Shown piece after piece: positions 25,203 to 33,668 of a stretch of 55,840 nt of DNA. Every line of letters starts with the position of its first letter. The first letter of the stretch is position 1. Below the pieces are notes generated by a model. It worked only from the letters and a program-made list of their open reading frames with translations, had not been told where the DNA came from and made no database searches. Made by a program: the position numbers and the translations under genes. Source of the DNA: Lachnospiraceae bacterium (GTDB taxonomy: Bacteria; Bacillota; Clostridia; Lachnospirales; Lachnospiraceae); contig JAETTM010000022.1 in assembly GCA_021769135.1 (NCBI GenBank), positions 1-55,840 on the forward strand. The letters are read 5' to 3'.

Positions 25203-26081
25203 TTATTCCTCATTCCCAGACACCCGGAATGACAGCCAGGTGAATATTGCGGTAATGATAAACAGGACAAAGGACAATGCGGATGCGTAGCCAAAATTAT
25301 ATTTTACAAAGGCTTCATCATAAATAATATAGGAAGAAAGGTAAGTTGCCGTTCCCGGGCCGCCCTCCGTCATGATTAATATCTGCACATAAGCCTGGAT
25401 ATAGGAAATGATGGAAGTGATGACCACAAACAACGTCATGGATTTTAGCAAGGGCAAAGTGATGTACCTGAAGTTCTGCCAGGCATTGGCGCCGTCTACC
25501 TTTGCGGCTTCCAAAGCATCCGCCGGAAGGGAATACAGGCCTGCCATATACATAACTACCGCATAACCGAAATCCTTCCAGATAGTCATGACAATTACCG
25601 CCGCCAGCGCGGTCTTCGGGTTCATCAGCCAGTTCACATCCAGCCCGAACATCTGGTTTATCGTGCCAATCTGCGGATTGTACATGAATTTCCAGACGAA
25701 AGCCACCGCCACCATAGGCGTTACTACCGGCATGTAAAAAACGGAACGGAAAAAGCTTTTATATTTAATCAGCGCCGAATAGATGGCATAAGCGATGGCC
25801 AGGCCCAAACCTACTCGGAAAATAATAACTACCACCGAAAAAATAATGGTATTCCACAGGGATTTCCAAAACAACGGGTTGACAATCACTTCCTTATAGT
25901 TCTCCAACCCCAGGAAGCGGTAAGTACCGCTCAAAGGGTTCCACTCATGAAAGCTTCCCGCGAAGGCAATCCCTATGGGAATAATGAGAAACACACTGAA
26001 AAACAACACCATCGCAACTACTACGATATCCCTTAAAATAATCTCACTTTTGCTCTGCAAAGGGTGTGATTTCTTAAACAT
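25203..26081 (-). CDS. Sugar ABC transporter permease, MalF type
   Basis: The protein has 292 residues with six membrane helices. The EAA loop is DALEAAKVDGANAWQNFRYI (about residues 190-210). The N-terminus is cytoplasmic and basic (MFKKSHPLQSKSE). With the MalG-type partner it forms the membrane pore of a carbohydrate uptake system (CUT1 type). GGGAGG precedes the ATG, and the gene begins 36 bases after the binding-protein gene. No ATPase gene is in the operon. Confidence 0.93.
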   Translation of the reverse strand: MFKKSHPLQSKSEIILRDIVVVAMVLFFSVFLIIPIGIAFAGSFHEWNPLSGTYRFLGLENYKEVIVNPLFWKSLWNTIIFSVVVIIFRVGLGLAIAYAIYSALIKYKSFFRSVFYMPVVTPMVAVAFVWKFMYNPQIGTINQMFGLDVNWLMNPKTALAAVIVMTIWKDFGYAVVMYMAGLYSLPADALEAAKVDGANAWQNFRYITLPLLKSMTLFVVITSIISYIQAYVQILIMTEGGPGTATYLSSYIIYDEAFVKYNFGYASALSFVLFIITAIFTWLSFRVSGNEE

Positions 26082-26116
26082 AGGTTTATCCCTCCCTTGT
26101 TTTTAAGTTTCAGCTG

Positions 26117-27490
26117 TTATTTTGCATATTTGTACAGGCTCTCCACTGATTCAAAGGTACTGCTCTTCATATCGCGGATAATGGATTCCTGCGCTTCGTT
26201 CAGCGCGGTATCGATATCCACCCCATTAAAGAAAACGTCCTGTCCTGCCTTCTTTAAGGATGTTTCCATCGTGGAAGGCATCGGGCCCGGCCAGATATAG
26301 TGGTCGATATGGTCTGCCAGAATGCTCAGGGAAGGATTCTGCATTACCTGCTCGTTGTCCGCCAGAGATTTCTTTGCCGGGAATGTGCTCATCGCCATGT
26401 TAAAGGCAATCTGGGCTTCATCGTTTGCCAGGAAATATTTTACGAAATCCTGCGCCACCGCCTGCTGCTCCGCCGGGGCATTCTTATTGATACCAAAGGT
26501 GGATTCGCCGTTATAACGGTTATATGCATAAGGTTCCCCGTCAAAGGTAGGAATTTCGAAAACGCCGAAATTAATGTCCGTCCATGTCGTATTCAAAGTA
26601 TTGTAATAGTGGCCCCACTGGATAACCATGGCCGACTGGCCCTGTCCAAAGCTGTCAGCGCCCTTTTCCCCGAAATCTTTGGAGCCTACGCCGTCCACTT
26701 CATACATATCTACCAGCATCTGCATAATCTTTTTCATGTTGTCCGTATTCACGTTGGGAGTTCTCCCGTCTTCCTGGAACAGATTGTCGCCCAGCTGATA
26801 ATTCAAACCAAGCAGATAATTCTGATGGAAGTCATCATTGAAGTTCAGGCCTGCCTGCACCAATCTGTCGCCATCTTTGATGGTAAGCTTCTTCGCCACT
26901 TCCCTCATTTCATCCCATGTCTTAGGGATATCGTTCTCGGTAAGGCCTGCCGCTTCCCACATATCCTTATTGTAATATACGGAACCGGTCATCATTCCAT
27001 AGTCGATATAGTAAACTTTTCCGTCAATCACATGAGCCTCCACGCCTGTGAAATCTGCTTCCAGGTCTTCCAGCGGGATATCCAGGGGCGCCAGATAATT
27101 AATCAAATTCTCATGGTAGCTGTTATGTACATTGAAAATTGCCGGCCCGTTCTCGCCGTCCAAAGCCAGGGGAAGCTTCGTCCAGTAATCCTCCCACGGG
27201 TTATTCACCAGCTTAATCGTTACATTGGGATGAATCGCCTGATAACCATCGATTACCTGCTGGAACAATTCGTCGCTGCCCCACTCCCAAAGTTCCACGG
27301 TAATATCCTTGCCATCGTTAATCGCTACGCTGGGGTCATATTTCACCGTATCCCCGAAAGGCTCCGTAGGCACGTTTGCGCTAGCCGCTCCGTCATCGCC
27401 GCCCCCTGTCTGTGCGCCGGAACCGCATCCGGCCAATGCTGTCGCTGCAATTACTGCCGCCATAATTGTGGTTAAGACTTTTTTCTTCAT
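26117..27490 (-). CDS. Sugar ABC transporter substrate-binding lipoprotein
   Basis: The protein has 457 residues. A lipoprotein signal is clear (MKKKVLTTIMAAVIAATALA followed by GCGSG; lipidated Cys at about 22). The mature part is a family 1 extracellular solute-binding protein (ITVELWEWGSDELFQQVIDGY, ADSFGQGQSAMVIQWGHY). It captures an oligosaccharide outside the cell for the two permeases; with GH31 in the operon the ligand is probably an alpha-glucoside. The promoter upstream carries a LacI-type operator in its spacer. Confidence 0.93.
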   Translation of the reverse strand: MKKKVLTTIMAAVIAATALAGCGSGAQTGGGDDGAASANVPTEPFGDTVKYDPSVAINDGKDITVELWEWGSDELFQQVIDGYQAIHPNVTIKLVNNPWEDYWTKLPLALDGENGPAIFNVHNSYHENLINYLAPLDIPLEDLEADFTGVEAHVIDGKVYYIDYGMMTGSVYYNKDMWEAAGLTENDIPKTWDEMREVAKKLTIKDGDRLVQAGLNFNDDFHQNYLLGLNYQLGDNLFQEDGRTPNVNTDNMKKIMQMLVDMYEVDGVGSKDFGEKGADSFGQGQSAMVIQWGHYYNTLNTTWTDINFGVFEIPTFDGEPYAYNRYNGESTFGINKNAPAEQQAVAQDFVKYFLANDEAQIAFNMAMSTFPAKKSLADNEQVMQNPSLSILADHIDHYIWPGPMPSTMETSLKKAGQDVFFNGVDIDTALNEAQESIIRDMKSSTFESVESLYKYAK

Positions 27491-27564
27491 AACTCTTACC
27501 TCCGATTTTTAGTTGATATGTATTTGCGCTTCACCTTATTGCTTTCTACCGCTCCGTTTCGCTC

Positions 27565-27594
27565 CGTATAGTTTAGCGCTAAACTTATTATCAA
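27565..27594 (-). promoter_or_regulatory. Promoter with LacI-type operator for the GH31/ABC operon
   Basis: On the minus strand TTGATA (complement of 27589-27594) and TATACG (complement of 27565-27570) are 18 bp apart, and nearly the whole spacer is the perfect palindrome AGTTTAGCGCTAAACT (27570-27585). A repressor bound there would block polymerase. The divergent LacI gene at 27808 is the natural candidate. The rest of the 317-base gap is AT-rich, with TATAAT-like boxes for the LacI gene near 27725-27740. Confidence 0.8.
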
Positions 27595-27807
27595 CTTATC
27601 ACATATACATAAATTCGTCAATATGAAATTTGATTTTTTCCATTATTAACAATTTCTTCTTCCGTTTTTTGTATATTATATCTAAATTTTGAGCATTAAT
27701 TCTCATTGCTTTTTCTTTTTCCCTAATATATAATATTTATAAAGGAATGTTCGATAAGTTTATAAATCTTAACGGCATCATTTTTTTATAGAAAGGGCAA
27801 CAATCAT

Positions 27808-28830
27808 ATGGAAAAAATGACTTTGAAAGATATCGCTGATAAAGCCGGAGTCAGCATGATGACGGTTTCCAATGTAATCAATGGAAAAAGCAGCCGTGTT
27901 TCCCCCCAGACGGCGGATAAGATAAATGCAATTATAAAAGACTGCGGCTATGTGCCCAACTTAAGCGCACGCAGCCTCACCCGCAAAAGCTCCAATATTA
28001 TCGGGGTAATCATTTCCGTGGATACTTATGAAGAAAATTCTCTGGAAAACCCATACATCAGCACAATGCTGGGCATTATTGAACGGGAACTTTGCAAAAA
28101 CGGCTATTATATGATGCTCCGTTCCGTGGCCCGGGAAAGCGACGTTTCCCAGTTTTTGAAAAACTGGAATGTGGATGGGATTATTTTTCTCTTCCCTAAT
28201 TTTTTGGAATACGCCAAAGAGTTTATCGTTAAACCTTCTTGTCCTTTTGTGGTTTTCGATACTTCTCTTCAGATACCCAAAATCATCAATGTCTGTTCCG
28301 ATGACCGGAAAGGGCTGTACCTTTCCACCAAATATATGGTGAACCGGGGGCACAGCCATATCGCCTTTGTGGCCAACTATCGGGATAACTATCTCCTGAC
28401 CCAGCGTTTCCTTGGGTATAAGATGGCCCTGGAGGAATGCGGCATCCCCTTCCGGGAAGAATATGTGCTCACCGATATCCCTTCCTACGAAGGCGGGCTG
28501 GCCGCCGGGAAAAAAATCGCCGCCATGAACGAGGGAATCACCGCCGTGGCCACCACTGCAGATATCTGTGCCATAGGGATTATGGAAGGGGCGCGCCTGG
28601 GCGGGCTGCGCGTTCCCATTGATTTGTCCGTTATCGGCTACGATGATTTGAGCCTGTGCCAGTTCACCATGCCCAAGCTCACCTCCGTTTCACAGAATGT
28701 GGAGTTAAAAGCCCAGACAGCCACCAGGCTTCTCCTGGAAAAAATTCTGGCCGGCAATGATGACGAACCCCGCCAGGTTACTTTGGATGTGGAAATTGTG
28801 GAAAGGCAGTCGGTGATTTCGTTGTTTTGA
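27808..28830 (+). CDS. LacI-family regulator of the GH31/ABC operon
   Basis: The protein has 340 residues. The N-terminal helix-turn-helix is MTLKDIADKAGVSMMTVSNV followed by the hinge (SARSLTRKSSNIIGVI); the rest is a periplasmic-binding-like sensor fold ending in DVEIVERQSVISLF. LacI proteins bind palindromes with a central CG and let go on binding sugar. The gene is divergent from the transporter operon, whose promoter contains GTTTAGCGCTAAAC. Its 3' end meets the alarmone synthetase gene tail to tail with one base between and no terminator that I can see. Confidence 0.92.
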   Translation: MEKMTLKDIADKAGVSMMTVSNVINGKSSRVSPQTADKINAIIKDCGYVPNLSARSLTRKSSNIIGVIISVDTYEENSLENPYISTMLGIIERELCKNGYYMMLRSVARESDVSQFLKNWNVDGIIFLFPNFLEYAKEFIVKPSCPFVVFDTSLQIPKIINVCSDDRKGLYLSTKYMVNRGHSHIAFVANYRDNYLLTQRFLGYKMALEECGIPFREEYVLTDIPSYEGGLAAGKKIAAMNEGITAVATTADICAIGIMEGARLGGLRVPIDLSVIGYDDLSLCQFTMPKLTSVSQNVELKAQTATRLLLEKILAGNDDEPRQVTLDVEIVERQSVISLF

Positions 28831-28831
28831 C

Positions 28832-29527
28832 TCATTCCTCCTCAATCTTCTCCCTAATCTGCTGCATCCTCCCATCCAGCTGCGCAATCAGTTCCGCGCA
28901 GTAAAAAAGCTCGTTGGAGATGCTTTCCGCCTTCTTAATGTGCTTCTTGTATTTCAGCTTATGCTCCAGGCTGGCCCAGAAATCCATAGCTATGGTGCGG
29001 AACTGCACTTCCACCCTCATGGGCTTTTTCTCGTCCGTCAAAAATATGGGCACTTCCAGAATCAGATGCAGGCTCCGGTAACCGTTCGGCTTAGGATTTT
29101 TTATGTAATCCTTTTTGGCAATCAGCTTAATATCGTCCTGGGCCAGCAGACAGTCCGCGAGCATATATATATCGTCGGGAAAAGAACAAATCACACGGAC
29201 TCCCGCGATATCGTTCAAATTGTTTTCCGCATTTTCCACCGTAAGCGGCAAATGATTCCTTTCCAACTTCTCCAATATACTCCTCGGCGATTTAATCCGG
29301 CATTTAATCGTCTCAAAGGGATTCCTGGAAGTCTGCAGGGAAAGCTCCGCATTCAGCACATCCAGCTTCGTTTTCACTTCCAGCATGGCGCACTGATACC
29401 GCATAATCATCCGCCGGAATTTGGCAATCTCCCCTCCCCCCTGAAAAGCCTCTTCTATAATCTTCCAATCTCTTACGTCCTTAATATCTTCCGCTTGATT
29501 CATATCGTTTTCCATTCTAACCCTCAT
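28832..29527 (-). CDS. Small alarmone synthetase (RelA/SpoT domain GTP pyrophosphokinase)
   Basis: The protein has about 231 residues, the size of stand-alone synthetases such as RelQ/YjbM, with no hydrolase domain. Motifs: CRIKSPRSILEKLER, NLNDIAGVRVICSFPDD, KPNGYRSLHLILEVP and VEVQFRTIAMDFW, which hold the ATP and GTP sites. It makes (p)ppGpp and slows growth under stress. ATG 29527 has AAGGAAAG upstream; a GTG nine bases earlier is possible. A perfect 12-bp hairpin lies 46 bases upstream. Confidence 0.92.
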   Translation of the reverse strand: MRVRMENDMNQAEDIKDVRDWKIIEEAFQGGGEIAKFRRMIMRYQCAMLEVKTKLDVLNAELSLQTSRNPFETIKCRIKSPRSILEKLERNHLPLTVENAENNLNDIAGVRVICSFPDDIYMLADCLLAQDDIKLIAKKDYIKNPKPNGYRSLHLILEVPIFLTDEKKPMRVEVQFRTIAMDFWASLEHKLKYKKHIKKAESISNELFYCAELIAQLDGRMQQIREKIEEE

Positions 29528-29572
29528 TTCTGCCACTTTCCTTATCTTTGGCTTTTTGGTATGTTTTCAGAT

Positions 29573-29605
29573 ATCAAAAGCCCTTCCATGGGCAGGGCTT
29601 TTGAT
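29573..29605 (-). promoter_or_regulatory. Perfect 12-bp hairpin upstream of the alarmone synthetase gene
   Basis: ATCAAAAGCCCT (29573-29584) pairs perfectly with AGGGCTTTTGAT (29594-29605). On the minus strand no long T-run follows, so it may be a leader structure; on the plus strand it is followed by ACCGG. The neighbouring SASP gene has its own terminator just before it. Confidence 0.6.
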
Positions 29606-29632
29606 ACCGGCCTCCCTAAAAACAACCCGCCT

Positions 29633-29659
29633 GTTTCCAGACGGGTTGCCTTTTTTACT
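29633..29659 (-). terminator. Terminator of the SASP gene
   Basis: On the minus strand CAACCCGTCTG pairs with CAGGCGGGTTG (one mismatch) and is followed by TTTTTA. It begins within ten bases of the SASP stop codon. Confidence 0.85.
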
Positions 29660-29662
29660 TTG

Positions 29663-29863
29663 TTATTTCATCTGCTCTTCCTGCTTCTTAATCATCCTAC
29701 GAACCATTTCGCCGCCGATAGATCCTGCTTCCTTAGAAGTCAAGTCACCATTGTAACCTTCCTTCAGGTTTACGCCTAATTCAGAAGCAACCTCTGTCTT
29801 GAAACGATCCATAGCTGCCTTAGCTTCAGGAACTTCTACTCTATTAGATTTGCTGCTTGCCAT
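29663..29863 (-). CDS. Alpha/beta-type small acid-soluble spore protein
   Basis: The protein has 66 residues. It shows the GPR protease recognition site (RFKTEVASELG, about residues 21-31) and the conserved DNA-binding second helix (YNGDLTSKEAGSIGGEMVRR). These proteins coat spore DNA, shift it towards the A form and protect it from UV and heat; they are then degraded at germination. A GGAGG site precedes the ATG. It is monocistronic. Transcription in the forespore by sigma G is expected for the family, but I did not find a clean sigma G promoter; a long hairpin lies upstream. Confidence 0.96.
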   Translation of the reverse strand: MASSKSNRVEVPEAKAAMDRFKTEVASELGVNLKEGYNGDLTSKEAGSIGGEMVRRMIKKQEEQMK

Positions 29864-29906
29864 CCTAATTCACCTCCAATTTCGTCTTTCTAGCTTTCGC
29901 TATCTA

Positions 29907-29949
29907 TATTCGAGATAAGCAACCTCAATTCTTATGCTTATCCCGAATA
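29907..29949 (-). promoter_or_regulatory. 14-bp stem-loop upstream of the SASP gene
   Basis: TATTCGAGATAAGC (29907-29920) pairs with GCTTATCCCGAATA (29936-29949) with a single G-U pair and a 15-base loop. It lies 44-86 bases before the SASP start, either in the leader or across the promoter. The rest of the gap up to 30066 holds nothing I can name. Confidence 0.55.
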
Positions 29950-30066
29950 CTTGATGTCTCATGCATCCGTTCTAAGCCAGAACCGAATCACTTATCTTGA
30001 TGTTAGTATTTACGAAGCTGAACGAAATATTAAGGTAAGTTTTACCAAGCAAAAAATAAATTCAGA

Positions 30067-30492
30067 TCAAACAAATACCGCCTCTTTTATCCCGCATTTT
30101 CTGGATAAATATTGAATTACATCTTTTCTTGTAATAATACCTATAAAGCAATCGCTGTCATCAATAACAGGAACGAAATTCTGGTTCATAATCTTGCTTA
30201 TCAAATCTTCGATATTTGCATCCGCCTCCACAGGCTCATTGTCCCGTTTCCTCTTTACATCCATGATAGGCATATCCTCAGCCTCGTTCAAACTCAAGTC
30301 ATACTGCTCCTTCACTTCCCACAGCAAATCCCCTTCTGTTATCGTTCCCAGATATGTTCCATCCAAATGGTCTATAATAGGAACCTCCGTATATTTATTA
30401 TATTCCATTTTTTCCAGCGTCTGCCCCAACGAGTCATTGTCATAAATATAAGTAACTTCGCTTTTCGGTGTTAAAAAAAATAATATGTTCAT
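30067..30492 (-). CDS. CBS-domain protein
   Basis: The protein has 141 residues consisting of a pair of CBS domains (EVTYIYDNDSLGQTLEKMEY and NQNFVPVIDDSDCFIGIITR). CBS pairs bind adenine nucleotides and act as energy sensors. AAGGAG 6-7 bases upstream favours ATG 30492 over the frame's earlier ATG. The N-terminus (MNILFFLTPKSEV) is typical of stand-alone acetoin-utilisation-like CBS proteins. It follows the DJ-1-like gene so closely (stop at 30504) that they are probably cotranscribed. Partner unknown. Confidence 0.88.
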   Translation of the reverse strand: MNILFFLTPKSEVTYIYDNDSLGQTLEKMEYNKYTEVPIIDHLDGTYLGTITEGDLLWEVKEQYDLSLNEAEDMPIMDVKRKRDNEPVEADANIEDLISKIMNQNFVPVIDDSDCFIGIITRKDVIQYLSRKCGIKEAVFV

Positions 30493-30503
30493 GGACTGCT
30501 CCT

Positions 30504-31064
30504 TCATTTTTTAAAATGGCCGTAAACAACTTTATCCGCCAATGCCGCCGCTGCTTCTTCCCCCTTGAATTTCTCCACAATGGCAAGTCCGAAATCCACA
30601 GCGCATCCCATTCCCCTGCCCGTGATGATAAAGTCAGAAGTTTCCGCCGGATTTTTGGTCACTTCCGCCCCTTCCAGATGGCTTTCAAACTCCGGGAAGC
30701 AGCACGCCTTCCTTCCTCTCAGCATGCCTCTGTGGCCGAAAATACTTGGGGCTGCGCAGATGGCACCCAGCAGCTTCTTTTCCCCGTAAAAGGCATCCAC
30801 CTTCTCCATCAGCGGCCCGAACGCCTCCAGATTCTTCGTTCCCGGCATTCCTCCCGGCAAGACAATCATATCCACCTGACCAAAATCCACTTCGTCAAAC
30901 AGCTTGTCCATCTGCACGGTTACCCCATGGGAGCTGGTCGCCTGACGCTCCTTTGTAATGGATACCATATCCGTTTCAATCCCTGCCCTCCTGAGCAGGT
31001 CTACCACAGTCAGCGCCTCAATCTCCTCGTACCCCGGCGCGAAAAACACACATACTTTATTCAT
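30504..31064 (-). CDS. DJ-1/PfpI family protein
   Basis: The protein has 186 residues with the DJ-1 flavodoxin-like fold: N-terminal VCVFFAPGYEEIEALTVVDL with the conserved Glu, and the nucleophile elbow GAICAAPSIFG with the reactive Cys (about 103). Bacterial members include YajL/ThiJ-like chaperones, glyoxalases and deglycases; some roles are disputed. The family form ending HFKK is common in Clostridia. It is paired with the CBS-domain gene downstream. Confidence 0.9.
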   Translation of the reverse strand: MNKVCVFFAPGYEEIEALTVVDLLRRAGIETDMVSITKERQATSSHGVTVQMDKLFDEVDFGQVDMIVLPGGMPGTKNLEAFGPLMEKVDAFYGEKKLLGAICAAPSIFGHRGMLRGRKACCFPEFESHLEGAEVTKNPAETSDFIITGRGMGCAVDFGLAIVEKFKGEEAAAALADKVVYGHFKK

Positions 31065-31231
31065 TTTATTCCTCTCATTCTGCCGTATTATGCGGCTGTT
31101 TTTTCTTCATTTTTTCCATTTCCAACCGGAAATTTTTTTCCGCTTTTTTATACTCTTATTTTACCACTTTATAGGGGATTTTAAAAGGAAATAAATCTTA
31201 TAACAGTATTAAAAAAGAATAAATCGGGGTG

Positions 31232-31300
31232 TTGCATTCTTTTATGTTTTTGGTAGAATATAAAACAGAAAACACTCGGGCAGAGGCCCTCCTGTTTTCT
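31232..31300 (+). promoter_or_regulatory. Promoter and leader hairpin before the CYTH gene
   Basis: TTGCAT (31232-31237) and TAGAAT (31254-31259) are 16 bp apart. Just after them AGAAAACA (31267-31274) pairs with TGTTTTCT (31293-31300), enclosing a GGGC-AGAG-GCCC stem. The hairpin therefore lies in the leader, 115 bases before the gene. The rest of the 31065-31414 gap shows nothing else I can name. Confidence 0.55.
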
Positions 31301-31414
31301 ATTGTCTTGATTCCATGGCACAAAAGGGCTTTTCACAGACTATATGGCCAGAATATTCAGCCAGGGCCATTGATGCCGCAATTATCCTAAAGAGGAATGA
31401 AAAGGGAGGCAGAT

Positions 31415-31912
31415 ATGGAAATTGAAAGAAAATATACGATAAAAGAATTGCCCGCCAATCTTGGCAGCTATGAATGCCATCATATTGAGCAGGCTTATCT
31501 GAATACGGAGCCGGTCATCCGCATCCGGAAGCAGGACGAGGAATATTATCTGACTTATAAAGGGAAAGGGCTGCTAGCAAGGGAAGAGTACAATCTCCCC
31601 CTTAATGCGGCAGCCTATTATCATCTTCGGGAAAAAGCGGATGGCAATATCATTTCCAAAACCAGGTATCTGATTCCCCTGGGAAAGCCGGAATTTTCCT
31701 CCGCCGCTTCCCTCTCGCCGGAAGAGCTGGGTGCATCTTTGAAAATCGAACTGGATATATTCCATGAGCCCTTCCGCCCCCTTATTATTGCAGAAGTGGA
31801 GTTTCCTACTGAGGCCGCCGCCAACGCCTTCCTCCCCCCTTCATGGCTGGATGAAGACGTTACCTTCGATTACCATTATCATAATTCCTATTTAAGCCAG
31901 CAGAAGCCATAA
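31415..31912 (+). CDS. CYTH-domain protein (triphosphate tunnel enzyme family)
   Basis: The protein has 165 residues and opens with the EIERKYTIKELP signature (ExExK) of CYTH proteins, followed by the alternating charged beta strands of a tunnel fold (VIRIRKQDEEYYLTYKGKG; ISKTRYLIPL; LKIELDIFHEP; IAEVEFPTE). Family members hydrolyse inorganic triphosphate or thiamine triphosphate, or make cAMP in rare cases. AAAGGGAGG precedes ATG 31415. Repeat copy C begins at its stop codon. Substrate not determined. Confidence 0.92.
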   Translation: MEIERKYTIKELPANLGSYECHHIEQAYLNTEPVIRIRKQDEEYYLTYKGKGLLAREEYNLPLNAAAYYHLREKADGNIISKTRYLIPLGKPEFSSAASLSPEELGASLKIELDIFHEPFRPLIIAEVEFPTEAAANAFLPPSWLDEDVTFDYHYHNSYLSQQKP

Positions 31913-32030
31913 AGTCAACAACCCCGCTGCAAGCAACGGGGTATTGACCCCTCGCCGGGGCGGCATCTCCTCTTCTGCGAAGAGCAGATAAGCCTCGCGG
32001 CACTTGGCTCATTGCTCGCGGGAATAAAAG
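31912..32030 (+). repeat. Dispersed structured intergenic repeat, copy C (variant hairpin)
   Basis: It starts AAGTCAACAACCCCGCTGC and ends CACTTGGCTCATTGCTCGCG then GGAATAAAA, as in copy A, but the middle differs: CCCC-TCGC-CGGGG and CTCTTC-TGC-GAAGAG stems replace the usual GCCAAATGC arm. It starts at the stop codon of the CYTH gene and reaches to within 70 bases of the malQ stop. Confidence 0.78.
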
Positions 32031-32099
32031 GTGCACTCCGCACAACCCTGCGTCCCGAGGCTTCTGGCTGCGTTGCTTTTGTTCTACAGCTTCTCTTCT

Positions 32100-33578
32100 T
32101 CACCCCAGCCGTCCATACAGCTTGGTCATTTCCCTTATCCTTTTGGCCAGGCCAGCGTCCAGTTGCCCCTTTCTCAAGCGCCATTTCCAGTTGTTCCCCA
32201 AAGTGGATGGCGTATTTATCCTTGCTTCCGCCCCCAGCCCCAGGTAATCCTGCATAGGGATGACCGCCGTATCCGCCACGCTGGATACGGCCGCCCGAAT
32301 CAATTCCCAGTGGATTTCTTTCGTTGACTTTATGTTCAGATAACGCTTTGCAAAAGCCTTATCCCTTTTGTTTAATGTACTGTACCAGCCGACGGTTGTG
32401 TCATTGTCATGGGTTCCCGTGTACACCACCGCATTGCTGTTATATTTATGTGTCAGGTAATCGCTGTCCTCGCTGTCATCAAAAGCGAAGTGAAGCACTT
32501 TCATCCCCGGATAGCCCGTCTTTTTTACCAGCTTCAGGACGCTGGGGGTCAGATATCCCAAATCCTCCGCAATCACCGGCTTCTTACCCACTTTTTCCTT
32601 CATTGTTTTAAAAATATCATAGCCCGGCCCTTTTTCCCAGTGGCCGAACTGTGCGGTAACATCCCCGTAAGGGATAAAATAATACTCGTCAAATCCCCGG
32701 AAATGGTCAATCCTCACCACATCATACAGCCTGTAGCAATAGGAAATCCGGCGCATCCACCATTCATAACCCGTTTTCTTATGATATTCCCACTTATATA
32801 GCGGATTCCCCCACAGCTGCCCTGTTGCCGAAAACGCATCCGGCGGGCATCCCGCAACGCCAATGGGCCGGCATTCCTCATCCAGCTGGAACAGCTCCGG
32901 CGCCGCCCACGTATCCGCGCTGTCCAGCGCCACATAAATAGGGATATCCCCTATGATTTGTATTCCTTTCTTATTGGCGTATTCCTTTAACGCCAGCCAT
33001 TGCTTTGCAAAAAGATACTGCTGGAACTGATAAAATTCTATTTCCTCTTTATATTTTTCCCGATAAGCCTTTACCGCCGACTGCTTCCGTACCCGAATGT
33101 CCTCTTCCCATTCCGTCCAGCTCCTTCCACCAAAAGAATTCTTCACCGCCATATACAGGGCATAATCCTCCAGCCAGAAACTGTTTTCCTTCTGAAACAG
33201 CCGGAAATCTTCCTCTTCCCCGATGCCGCTCCTCTCATAGGCTTTCCGCAAAATCCGGAAACGTGACAAATAAATCTTCTCATAATCCACATATCCGTCA
33301 TCGCCGCCAAAGTCGCACTCATCGCACTCTTCCTTCTTAAGCCAGCCTTTTTCTACCAAATCCTCCAAGGCAATATAATAAGGATTCCCCGCAAAAGTGG
33401 AAAATGACTGGTACGGGGAATCCCCATACCCGGTGGGACCCAGCGGAAGGATCTGCCAAAACCCCTGCCCCGCGCTTTCCAGAAAATCCACAAAATCATA
33501 TGCCTCTTTTGAAAATGTACCGATTCCATACTTCGAAGGTAAACTGGAAACCGGTAATAATATGCCGCTCTTCCTCAT
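32100..33578 (-). CDS. malQ: 4-alpha-glucanotransferase (amylomaltase, GH77)
   Basis: The protein has 492 residues and moves alpha-1,4-glucan chains between acceptors, releasing glucose from maltose and maltotriose. GH77 motifs: LPLGPTGYGDSPYQ near the N-terminus, nucleophile Asp in VRIDHFRGFDEYY, acid/base Glu in VIAEDLGYLT, and YTGTHDNDT. Longer chains it forms suit GlgP. Start 33578 gives MRKSGILLP; an in-frame ATG at 33590 belongs to the double-start motif. It lies alone between the CYTH gene and the toxin-antitoxin pair. Confidence 0.95.
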   Translation of the reverse strand: MRKSGILLPVSSLPSKYGIGTFSKEAYDFVDFLESAGQGFWQILPLGPTGYGDSPYQSFSTFAGNPYYIALEDLVEKGWLKKEECDECDFGGDDGYVDYEKIYLSRFRILRKAYERSGIGEEEDFRLFQKENSFWLEDYALYMAVKNSFGGRSWTEWEEDIRVRKQSAVKAYREKYKEEIEFYQFQQYLFAKQWLALKEYANKKGIQIIGDIPIYVALDSADTWAAPELFQLDEECRPIGVAGCPPDAFSATGQLWGNPLYKWEYHKKTGYEWWMRRISYCYRLYDVVRIDHFRGFDEYYFIPYGDVTAQFGHWEKGPGYDIFKTMKEKVGKKPVIAEDLGYLTPSVLKLVKKTGYPGMKVLHFAFDDSEDSDYLTHKYNSNAVVYTGTHDNDTTVGWYSTLNKRDKAFAKRYLNIKSTKEIHWELIRAAVSSVADTAVIPMQDYLGLGAEARINTPSTLGNNWKWRLRKGQLDAGLAKRIREMTKLYGRLG

Positions 33579-33668
33579 ACGAACAACCATGCCCTTTCCA
33601 CAACCAGCTAACTTTCATTTACCCATAGTATACACATACCTTTGGGATTAAGCAAATAATTTTTTCCA

